Positions 42,373-51,605 of a stretch of DNA of 64,000 nt are shown here, piece by piece. The notes beneath the pieces are model-generated. The model was not told the DNA's origin, searched no databases, and saw only the letters and a program-made list of their open reading frames with translations. Position 1 is the stretch's first letter; each line of letters starts with the position of its first letter. The position numbers were made by a program, and so were the translations under genes. The DNA lies in NCBI GenBank assembly GCA_009829735.1, contig CM020618.1, positions 1,356,425 through 1,420,424 on the forward strand. The letters run 5' to 3'. The stretch comes from Pyropia yezoensis. Its lineage: Eukaryota; Rhodophyta; Bangiophyceae; Bangiales; Bangiaceae.

Positions 42373-43317
42373 CGGCGCCGACGGCGCCCCCGCCGTTGTC
42401 GCCCTGCCGCCGCCGTCGCCGCTGTCTACGGCCGCACCAGCCGCAGTGGCCGCGTAGTTGGTTGAGGTGGTCGTGTCGAACAGCCGGCAGGGGGGGCGCT
42501 GCGGGCCTATCTCTGCGTCGGCGTCGTCGGTGGCCGCGTCAGCTCCGCCTGTGGCACCAACGTCCGCGATGGCCTCGGCGTTGGCGGCGGTGGCCACGTT
42601 GTCGCCCTTATCATCACACGGACCGTTCTGGGCGTCCGCCCCCGCCACCACGAGCCGCACGAGGCGGCGGCGGCTGCAGTCGCCGCCACTGACTGCCGCC
42701 TGACCCGCACCACCTCTGCGGCGGCTGCGGCGGCGCTTCTCAGCACCCTCAGTGTGCAGCACATGCCCGTGCAGGCTGGCGGTGGCCATCCACCGCTCCC
42801 GGTACCTCTCCTGCCTTTGCTCCCGGTCCGGCACGTATCTGGCCGCGATGGCGATCCTCACCACGCCGCCCGCATAGACCCTGCTGCGGTCGTGGGTGGC
42901 CATTGAGGTGACCACCCTGGCCAAGGAGGTGACCCTCGTAGACGACGCCCAACTGCCGTGCGCGGTGCTGACGCAGGCGGGTGTCAGCTTGCATGTGGTC
43001 TGCACCAGCTGTCGGGCTTCGCGCGCACCCACCCGGCGAGTTCCTGCTTTCCCTATCTTGGGGAACCAATGGGGGGCGGGGCGGGCGAGGCTGCCATGGC
43101 ACCGGCAATCGCCACCCACTGCGGCCGTCAGCAGGGGAGCTGCCGCGGCTGCCGCGTTAGCAGCGGCCGCTGTGGCCGCCGCTGCCGCGCCCGGCCCGGC
43201 AGGGGTAAGGATTATGCAGGTGGACGGGTCCCGCGCGAGGCGGGCTGCTCGGCCTCGCGTCGGTGCTGGCACAGACCCGCGCGCACGGGCGGCCGCTGCA
43301 CATATATGACGCTCCGC
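42373..43317 (-). other. Probable continuation of the condensin-like gene
   Basis: The minus frame stays open from 41941 to 43272 and contains non-repetitive stretches (YAGGVVRIAIAARYVPDREQ, then ERYRERWMATASLHG). This suggests coding sequence upstream of the recognised Cnd1 part, but I could not align it. A plus-strand frame (42896-43060) is also protein-like, so strand assignment is uncertain. Confidence 0.35.
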
Positions 43318-45358
43318 AGGGAGCAGTCGCCGCAGGATGTGCCCCTCAGCGACGGCGCCACCCCCCTCCTGTCATCGCTCTTTGACCTTCGCGACGATGG
43401 AGGCGGCGGCGCGGCGACGGCGGCGTCTGGGCCGCCGTCGCGGGCGGGAGGGGCCTTGGCGGCGGCGCCGACGAAGGCGCGGGAAGGCGAATTTGACCTG
43501 GGCACGGGAAGTGCCACGTTGCGATGTCTGCCTGTGGAGACGGACCCGGCGTTTGCGTCGATGGTGGAGGTGCACGAGCTGCCCCCGCTGCCGGGCCCCG
43601 GCGGCAGCGGCGCCAGCGTCGGCTCCGCGAGCTGCTCATGCGGCACATGCCGCGGTTTCACTTCGTCGGCGGCGGCGGGCTGCGGCGATGGGGCAGCCGC
43701 CGCGGTACCGCCGCCCGCCTCGCGCGGGGGGCATCGGGTAGGGCGGGCGCCGCCGCCGGAGGTAGGGGCGCCGGGGGTGTCGCGGATGGTGGCGCCGAGT
43801 ATTATGTGCTCCCCCGGTGCGGGCGGCGTGAACGGTCCTGGCGCCGGCACGTGCTCGATACGGGCTTCGCAGCGCAGCGGCGTGGCGGCGGCGGTGGCGT
43901 TGGCGGTGGCGGTGGTGTTGGAGGTGGCGGTGGCGGTGGGGGTGGCGGTGGTGGCTGGGCGGGCGGTGTCGCGGCGGTGGGGGGGGACGTTCCCATTCGC
44001 CCCCCGAGTCTGTGATGAGCCTCGGCGGGCCGCGCGTTTGGCGGTGGCGGGCGGCTCTGCGGCCGTCTCGACGGGGCGCTGCCGCTGGGCAGCCTGCCAC
44101 CGCTGCACCCGGACCACGGGCTGTCGGCGAGTGTCGGAGCACCGGCAGCGGCGGGGGCGGCGGCGTCGGGGGGGGGGGGCAGTGGGGGCCACGGTCGACG
44201 GCGGGGGACGGCGGCGGGGGGGGGGGTCGGGGGACTCCCACGGCGGCGACGGCGGCGGCGGTGGAGTTGACGCGGGGACGGCTCCCCCTGGACGTGGCGT
44301 CGCTGTGGAAGACGAAGCTGGTGGTGGCGTTTGCCACCGCAGCTCTCCCCCGCCTCGTTGACGGGGCGGTGCTGGGCCGTGACGGCGCCGACGCGGCGGC
44401 CGCGGCGCCTCGTACGTCGACTGGCACCGGGGGCGACAACTCATCCGGTCCGCCATGGCCGCGTGGGCCGACGCGGGCGCCGCCGCCGTCTCTGTGTCTG
44501 GCACCGGCGGCGCGGGAGGAGTGGGGGTGGGGGTGGCGGTGGCGGGGGTGGCGTCGGCGGTGGCGGCCGCGAGCCGCCCGGCCTGGCCGCCGCCGGCGGC
44601 GGCCCGTCCATCACGCCCATGACGGGGCTCCTACGCGACGCGGGACGTCGCGCGGGGGACGATTGTGGAGGCGTGCGTCGCGCCGCACCCGCTGGCCTTA
44701 GACGTCATCCTTGCCGAGGCCGACTCCCGCGGGTGGGGGGTGCCGTCGGCGGACGGGGCGGGCGGGGGGGGGGGGGCGGCGGCGGTGGCGTCAGTGGCAC
44801 CCCCGCCGCCGCCGGGGGGGGGCGGCGGTGGGGACGGGGGGGGTGGGCGCGGCGTGCTATCGCCGCTGGCGCTGCCAGGCCGCGGCCACCGGGGGAGTGC
44901 CGGCGGCGCCTATGCCGCGGGCTTCCCGCTGGCACCACCCCAGCAGCGGCGGCAGGCGCCGGCGCCTCCCCCACCGCTGCCACCACCCTCCCCGCAACCA
45001 TTGCCGACGGCGGCGGCGGCGGCGGGTGGTCGTCGGCCGGACGCGGCGGCCAGCGGCGGGGAGGCGGCGGGGCTGTCCCCCCACCCGCCCCCCCCGCGCC
45101 GCCCCCCCCCCGCTGTGGGCGGCCGCCCCCCTCACCGTCGTGTTCCGGTCGGCTGTCGCCCGGCTGGCCGCTGAGGCGCGGCGCGGGGCGGTGAGCGCCG
45201 GCGCGCCCGCCGCGGCGCGCCTGCTGTCGGCGCTGCTGGGCCACCTGGCCGCCGCGCACGCGGTGCTCGACGCGCTGCCGACGCGGACGGGCGGGGGGAG
45301 GCGGCGGCGGCGCGGATGCACTTTTGTGAGCTGGTCGCGACCGTTCGAGCGGGGGTAG
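43318..45358 (+). other. Plus-strand coding-like segments, gene not assigned
   Basis: Non-repetitive helical segments appear on the plus strand in changing frames between Gly/Pro-rich linkers. They include TLRCLPVETDPAFASMVEVH (near 43515), LRELLMRHMPRFHFV (near 43627), LDVASLWKTKLVVAFATAAL (near 44290) and WHRGRQLIRSAMAAWADAG. SYATRDVARGTIVEACV (near 44630), LLSALLGHLAAAHAVLDAL (near 45220) and MHFCELVATVRAG (near 45315) follow. The third and fifth loosely resemble the N-terminal region of Cnd1, but the strand is opposite to the Cnd1 C-terminal part. I do not name the gene. Frame breaks may be read errors. Confidence 0.35.
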
Positions 45359-45559
45359 GGGGGGGGGGGGGGGCAGGGGGGGCGGGGGAGGAGACGCCGG
45401 CTGCTGAGCGTGGCTCCCGTCGGGGGGGGGGGCGCCGACGGGGGGGTGGGGGGGGGCGGTGGGGACCACGGCGGCGCCGACGAGGGCGCCGACGACGGGG
45501 GCGTTGGCGGGGGGGAGGGGCCACCACGGGCAGCGAGGGGGGTGGGTCCTTTTCGTCGT
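45359..45559. repeat. G-rich homopolymer stretch
   Basis: Repeated runs of 6 to 12 G on the plus strand lie between the two neighbouring gene regions. They give Pro/Arg-rich open frames on the minus strand with no recognisable content. Confidence 0.6.
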
Positions 45560-46882
45560 CGCCCGCCGAATGCCACCTGTCCCTGGGCGGCGGGGCGGCG
45601 GGGGGGGGGGGCAGCGGTGGGGGCGGCAGCAGCGGTGGGCTTCTTTCCGGTGGTCTTCTGAATCCTGTTGGCGGCGAAAGTAGTGCCGCTGGGGACGCTG
45701 GTGGCTGCGGCCGTAGCGGGGGCGGTGGTGTCCATAGCTGTGGCTGGGGTGGTGCCGACGGTGGGTGTCGTGGTGCCGGCATGCCGTACGCCCACGCGCA
45801 GACGAGGCCCTTGGCCGGGTCGCACGAGCCGCCCGGCTGCACCTGCTCCACACACACCCCGCCCGTGCGCGCCAGCGACTGCCCGTCTGGCGCCGCGCAC
45901 AGGACGCCGCCGTCGGGGTTGCACTGTGCGTTGGGCCCGACGCGGCGCTCGCACCGCTCGTTGGTGCACGTCAAGACCGCGCCGTCCGACTCGCCACACA
46001 CAATGCCCGCCGACGGGAAGCACTTGCTGGCGGGGCCGACCGTCCGCTGGCAGCGGCCGTCCTTCTCGTCGGTGCACGTAAAGCCTTCCGCGCAGGGCGC
46101 GTTGGTGACCGACCACCCGCACTGGCCGCCACCGCCAATGGGCTCGGGCTTGGGTGTCGGCGTAATGACCGAGTACCCCCCGCCCGAGCCGTCGCACGAC
46201 ACCTTTGCGAGCGCCGACTGCTCGTACACGTCCAGGCTGCCGGCCGTCTTGACGTACCCGCACGAGATGGCCGTCACAATGGGCACCCCCGACGCCACCC
46301 GGGGAGCGGCGACGAGCCGCCCGTCGTCCGCGCCTGCAGGATGTACTCGGTGCCGGTGGACTGCCCCGGCGACAGCGCACAGTCGGCCGACTGGGAGGGG
46401 GTCTTGATGACCAGCCGCGACCGGCCACACCCGCCATTGTACCCATAGTAGACGTCCGCGTTAAAGTAGTCGCTGTACGCGCCGCCGTCGCCGACGGTGA
46501 CCTTGCCCGTCACCTTGAGCCCGTAGATGGGGCCGCCCGCCAGCGCGTCGCCGACGCTCTCGGGCGCCGCGCACTCTCACTTGGGCCGCACCGACACGGC
46601 CAGCGCCCCCGCCGTGACGTCGTCACGGGCCGCCACGCCGGGCAGGCCCACCACCGCCGGCGGGGCGGCCACGCTCATGCCGCCGCCGCCGCCGCCGCTG
46701 AGCGGGGCCAGCCAGCGGGAGCCCGCGGCCGCCCACGACGGGGACTGGGACACCACCACCGCCGCCCGCGCGCCGGCGGCCGACGCGGCCACCACCACCG
46801 CCGCGGCGGCGGCCGCCTTGACCACCGACCCCGTCTCCCGCCGACGCGGCGGCGGCGGCCGCATGCGGCCGACCCAGTCCAT
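45560..46882 (-). pseudogene. Secreted NTR/TIMP-like and cysteine-rich protein
   Basis: The ATG at 46882 starts a product with a basic head and a hydrophobic segment (AAAAAAVVVAASAAGARAAV), a likely signal peptide. A region of about 150 residues looks like an NTR/TIMP-type fold (YGLKVTGKVTVGDGGAYSDY, then FNADVYYGYNGG, RLVIKTPSQSADC and GQSTGTEYILQA). After it come repeated cysteine modules with the pattern VGPxxxCxPxGGxxC (KCFPSAGIVCGES, QCNPDGGVLCAAP, SCDPAKGLVCAWA). A Thr-rich tail follows (TTTPTVGTTPATAMDTT). The first frame meets an in-frame TGA at 46577-46579 and then continues in the same frame (ECAAPESVGDALAG). Later shifts lie near 46300 and 45780. The C-terminal end is not defined. 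The family assignment is by pattern only. Confidence 0.5.
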
Positions 46883-47159
46883 GACGGGGGGGACGGCTAC
46901 ACCGACAGCACAGAGGCAACCACCAAAAGTACGAATCCGCAACCGACCTTGGGAGGGAAAGGGGAGGGAAGGGGGGGGGGGGGGGGGAAGGAGGGAGGGC
47001 GTGGAAAAGGGGGGGAAAGAGAGAGAGCGGGCAGGAAAAGTGGGGACGCTATGGGAGGTGGGCAGAGGAACCGGCGGCGACAAGCACCACCAAGCCCTCA
47101 ACGTTGTAAGTAAACGCGATGGGTAGGAGGAGCAGGGGCAAGGGCTGCGAAGAAGGAGC
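46883..47159. other. Upstream region of the NTR-like gene
   Basis: No gene is seen. It contains purine-rich stretches with long G runs (about 46970-47000) and presumably the promoter of the minus-strand gene. Confidence 0.4.
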
Positions 47160-48103
47160 AAGGGGTAAAAGGGGGGGGGGGGGGGTGAGAAAGAGGGGCG
47201 ACCGGCGACCTGGCACTGGTGGCAAGCACACCCACCAGACCCCGTCCACCACCGTCACCGGGAGGAGGGGTGGCGGTGGGCGGGGGGGGGGGGGGGGGGG
47301 CGGACCGCTAAAGAGGCACGGCTGGGGAGCGTGAGGGGAAGGGCGGGTCATGGCGCCGGTGCCGCGGCGAGGGGCGGCGCTCAAGAAGCGCCGCGCCGCC
47401 ACCGCCGGCGGCGGGCGTGGCGCCCACCCAGGGGGGAGGGGCTCCCCACCGCCGCGCCCTCCCACGCCGGCCGTCAGCCGCCGCTACCGCCGCCGAGCCC
47501 CCCCCCCGCGCCCAGCCGAAGCAGCAGCAGGCTGGCCGCCGGCGGCGACGGCACAGCGTGAGGCGGGCCCACCACCCCGCGCGCCGCTCCCGGCGTGGCA
47601 CGCCTGCCCGCCTCTGGCGGCGCGCCTCCCTCCCCCACACACGCCACACAGGGGGCGGGGCTTGGGGCCGGGGGGGGGGGGGGGGGGGGGGGGGGGGAAG
47701 GGTGGTGGGCAGGGGGAGAGAGACGGGGGGCCCAGAGGGCACCCCACCCCCGCCCCCTGTGACCGCCCCCCCACCACCCAGGCGGGGCAGAAGCGGGCGC
47801 CCCCGCGGCCGGCCATCCCCCACCCCACCCCCACCCCACCCCCCCCGACGGCGAAGCGGCCGACCGCTCGGGGGGGGTGGGACGGTGAACGGGGGGCGGC
47901 GGGGGGGGGAGAGAGGGGGGGGGTGGGGGGGGTGCGTGAGTGGGGAGCGGCGTGCCCACGGGTGGCGCGGCTGGGGAGCAGAGATGGTCGGGGGTAGGGG
48001 GAGGGGAGGGGAGGCGAGGGAGGGGAGGGGAGGGGAGGGGAGGGAGCGGGGGAGAGTGCCGCCCAGACGCGCCGTTGCACCCGGCGCCTTGCGCACGGCG
48101 GTC

Positions 48104-48135
<32 letters not shown>

Positions 48136-48178
48136 ACGTGCTATTACACGAGTGTTCCCCCCCACTTCGTACACGAGT

Positions 48179-48211
<33 letters not shown>

Positions 48212-48660
48212 TTTCATGCACGGCCACGGCCACGGCCACGGCCACCCTCTCCCCATCCCACCCCGTCAGTGACCACCGGCAGCACCACCACCACCACCGC
48301 CAGCAGTTCCACCCTCTCCCCCGCACGCCAGCAGCAGCCCCAGCGGGCGGTGCCTGCAGCTGCAGCTGCAGCCGTGGCGAGGGGGGGGGGGGGGGGGGTG
48401 CGGGTGGGACACGGCCACCCCCGCCCCCGCCGGCGGCGGCACCAGACACCCGCGCCGCCCCCGCGCCGCCCCCGCGCCGACCCTGCTGCCGTTGCCGCCG
48501 CCGCCGCCGCCGCCGCCACCGCCGGGCGGCGGCAGCGGCAGGCAGGCAGGCAGGGCACCCCCCCCCCGGTGCCTGCGGCTGAGGTGGTGGCGCTGCCGGC
48601 GGTAGCGGCACGTCCGACTGCGGTCGCCCCAGCGGTGGTGGTGGCGACCCCCCCCCCGCC
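47160..48660. repeat. Cluster of very long G and C homopolymers
   Basis: This includes a G run of more than 25 near 47670-47697, C runs of about 30 near 48102-48135 and 48182-48210, several 12-20 base runs, and GGGGA repeats near 47998-48050. No supported gene occurs; open frames are Pro/Arg- or Gly-rich on both strands. Run lengths are probably inexact. Confidence 0.8.
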
Positions 48661-49540
48661 AGCCACCCAACGCGAATGGAAGTCTGCCTGTGGGCTACTG
48701 TGCTGGTGGCCGGAGCTGGTGTCGTGGTGGGAGCTTTGGTGGGGTTGGCGCCAATGTTCGCGTCTGGGGCGCCCGCCGCTGATGTGGCTGCGATTGCGGC
48801 AGTTGCGGACACGCCGTCGCCAGTCGCGGTCATGGCGGCCGTGGCGACCTCCTGTCCCACCAGCTGCCCAAGGCGGTCGGCACCTTGCCAGTGGGCCATC
48901 GAATCTGGCCGATGGCGGAGGTAGCGGGCGGTGGCGGTGCTGGCCGCCGTGGCTGTGGTGGGTTGTAGTTGCGGGGGTGTGGGCGGTGGTGTTCGTAGCA
49001 GTGGTGGGGGCGGTGCCGACTGTGTCGACGATTTCTACGGCAAGGGCGCCGTTGGTATTCCCGCTGTGCGGCTGTGGCGCCCGCGGCGGAGGTGGCACCC
49101 ATCGTGGCACTCGCCGGTCCCAGTCGTGGCGGCGGTGGCAATCCACCTTCCCGCCAGCCACCGAAGGCGGTCGTTACCTCGTCGGTGGGCCACTGAATCC
49201 TGGCGGTGGCGGAGTTAGTGGCGGTCGCGGTGGTGGCGGTGGTGGCGGTGGTGGGTACCGTAGGGGTGGTGGTGGGAGCTGTCGTTCAGGCGGTGCTGGC
49301 AGTCAGGGTGCGGTGGCCCCGATGGCTGACGTGGCTGCGATGGCGGCGGAGGCAGCAGCATGCGGAGGTGGCCGTGATGGAGGCGTTGGCGGCCTACCGG
49401 CCAACCAGCAACCCAAAGCGGTGGCCACCTCGCTGGTGGTCAACCCACCCCAGTCGGTGGCGGAATTAGTGGCGGTGGCGACGGTGGTGGCGGCGGCCAT
49501 GGTCGGGGCGGTGGTGTGGACGGGTGTTGCGAGCGTCCCC
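48661..49540 (+). repeat. Three diverged tandem repeats of 250-295 bp
   Basis: Homologous blocks end in GATGGCGGAGGTAG (near 48911), GGTGGCGGAGTTAG (near 49205) and GGTGGCGGAATTAG (near 49457). Each is preceded by an AAGGCGGT or AAAGCGGT block and followed by GGCGGTGGCGG-rich sequence. A long plus frame through them has no recognisable domain and follows the repeats. Confidence 0.7.
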
Positions 49541-49659
49541 AACGCAAGAAACAAAGGGCGTAGACAAATGACTCAAGCTGTGTACCTTCAAAAACGCTCA
49601 CGAATTTTTGCCTTCCTTTCGGTCTGCTCACTCGCGTCTTACTGCACGTCGTCCAGTTA

Positions 49660-50532
49660 TCAAGCGTCGCGCTCCTTCAGCTCATTCACGTAGGAGAATA
49701 CCCACTGCGCCACTACGGGAAGCATGGAGGTTCGCTGCGGCCCGTCCATACGCGAACAAAGACGCTCAGCAATGAATGCTGGTGTGCACCCCGACGACAC
49801 AAGCATCAACCCTCGGACCATCGCATGCTGAGCGCCCCGCTCAATGTCACGGCGCAACCCAACCTCCACCTCTGCGAGCGGCACACAGGAAACGCCCTCC
49901 AGCACGAGTCGAGCAACCTCTGAGGGAGGAAGCCGGGCGATAGAGGGCATCCGCAAAGATGGCAAGCGTCGAGAAAAGTCAGACGGAATGTCCCCCACCC
50001 ATCCTCCGCCCCCACCACCGCCGCGCTCATCACCGCCGACTGGAGCAGCAGCCCCCGACATTGCAGATCTCTGGGCTGCGGCCTCGTCCCACATTCGACG
50101 CGTCTCCTTCGAGACCCTTCCAGCACGAACGGCAGACATGCCCTCCACAGCGTCTCGGTGCGCGCGTACAGCGCGGGGAGTACGCGGCACTGAACCACCA
50201 GTGGCAGCCGAACTAAAATCTTCCTCGTCCTCGTCGCTAGTGGAGATCACGCGGCAGCCGCGGTCCCTCCATCGGTCCTTCCGCCGCCTCGGCCCCGCTG
50301 AACAGCTGCGACTGCGCCGCGGTCCGCATTTGCGAGGAGCGCGGCGTAGTTAGCCGCGTTATCAGGGTGACAGATGCCGCACGTGACCCACTAGACGCCA
50401 TGAGATCCGCAGCGGCGCGGACTGGCAAATTGGCTTGAAACAAGTTCGCCTGGATGCGCGAGACCGTGTCAGCGGCGGTCTGCCGGGCTTGAGAGGCCGC
50501 GCCGGCCTCGCTCTGCACGCTCTCCATGAAGG
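49660..50532 (-). pseudogene. Unidentified protein gene, 5' end in gap
   Basis: Two minus-strand frames appear to form one gene. The upstream frame (from the gap to about 50280) reads MESVQSEAGAASQARQTAAD and continues with RIQANLFQANLPVRAAADLM. The downstream frame (49660-50250) starts near ISTSDEDEEDFSSAATGG and includes RVSKETRRMWDEAAAQRSAM, a Gly stretch, EVEVGLRRDIERGAQHAMVR and VVAQWVFSYVNELKERDA before its stop. Composition is mixed and non-repetitive, unlike surrounding low complexity, so it is probably a real protein. I recognise no family. The downstream frame alone (196 residues) could be a separate small gene. Confidence 0.5.
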
Positions 50533-51032
50533 NNNNNNNNNNNNNNNNNNNNNNNNNNNNNNNNNNNNNNNNNNNNNNNNNNNNNNNNNNNNNNNNNNNN
50601 NNNNNNNNNNNNNNNNNNNNNNNNNNNNNNNNNNNNNNNNNNNNNNNNNNNNNNNNNNNNNNNNNNNNNNNNNNNNNNNNNNNNNNNNNNNNNNNNNNNN
50701 NNNNNNNNNNNNNNNNNNNNNNNNNNNNNNNNNNNNNNNNNNNNNNNNNNNNNNNNNNNNNNNNNNNNNNNNNNNNNNNNNNNNNNNNNNNNNNNNNNNN
50801 NNNNNNNNNNNNNNNNNNNNNNNNNNNNNNNNNNNNNNNNNNNNNNNNNNNNNNNNNNNNNNNNNNNNNNNNNNNNNNNNNNNNNNNNNNNNNNNNNNNN
50901 NNNNNNNNNNNNNNNNNNNNNNNNNNNNNNNNNNNNNNNNNNNNNNNNNNNNNNNNNNNNNNNNNNNNNNNNNNNNNNNNNNNNNNNNNNNNNNNNNNNN
51001 NNNNNNNNNNNNNNNNNNNNNNNNNNNNNNNN
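50533..51032. other. Assembly gap (500 N)
   Basis: Exactly 500 N. The sequence to its right begins in the middle of gene A, which is complete in the second tandem copy, so a contig starts here. Confidence 0.99.
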
Positions 51033-51356
51033 GGGGTGCTGGGGGTGCCGACCAAGACGTGGGTGAACCTGCTCGGCAAGGTGGTGACGGCGGTGGTCAA
51101 CAAGAAGGGTGGTGTCGTGGTGGTGCCGACTGCGGCGCCCACGGCAGCGCCCACGGCCGCCCCCACGGTTGCTCCCACTGCGGTGCCCACTGCGGTGCCC
51201 ACCGCCACTTTGTCGCCGCCAACGTCCGTGTCGGCGGGCAATGGCGGCAATGGCGGCAACGGTGGCGCCGGCCCCGACGGCGGCAACGGCGGCGCCGGCG
51301 GTGTGGGCGGCGACGCGGTGATTGACGCGTCGCCTGCTGCGCGGTTTGACTACTGA
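51033..51356 (+). pseudogene. Gene A, 3' part (copy 1)
   Basis: This is identical in content to the last 107 codons of gene A at 57364-58386 and is cut at its 5' side by the N gap. It contains the PTAAPTAAPT repeat region and the Gly/Asn tail, with the stop TGA at 51354-51356 and an AATAAA at 51422-51427. Confidence 0.9.
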
Positions 51357-51605
51357 GGCTGCGCCCGCCGTGCCCGCGGTCCGCCCCATCCATGACACGT
51401 CGACCATTGTGGTAACTGTAAAATAAACGACACGTTCTGTATGCTTCCTGTGTCTGTTGACATTGTTGTGTCTCATGCTTTCTTTTCGTTTCTCGCCTGC
51501 GGAACACGATGTGTGACGTGGCAGCCCTTGTAAAGCTCGCCAAAATAGTTATATGTTAAACGTCCTACGATACCACGATATCACCACCCCCCTCCTTGCC
51601 CGCCC

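Noticed and set aside
43212..44504. 430-residue minus-strand open frame
   Set aside because: It is Pro/Ala/Thr-rich and opposite to segments that look more protein-like on the plus strand; strand remains uncertain.
47417..49693. 758-residue plus-strand open frame
   Set aside because: It runs through long homopolymers and the diverged tandem repeat with changing low-complexity composition; no conserved segment was found.
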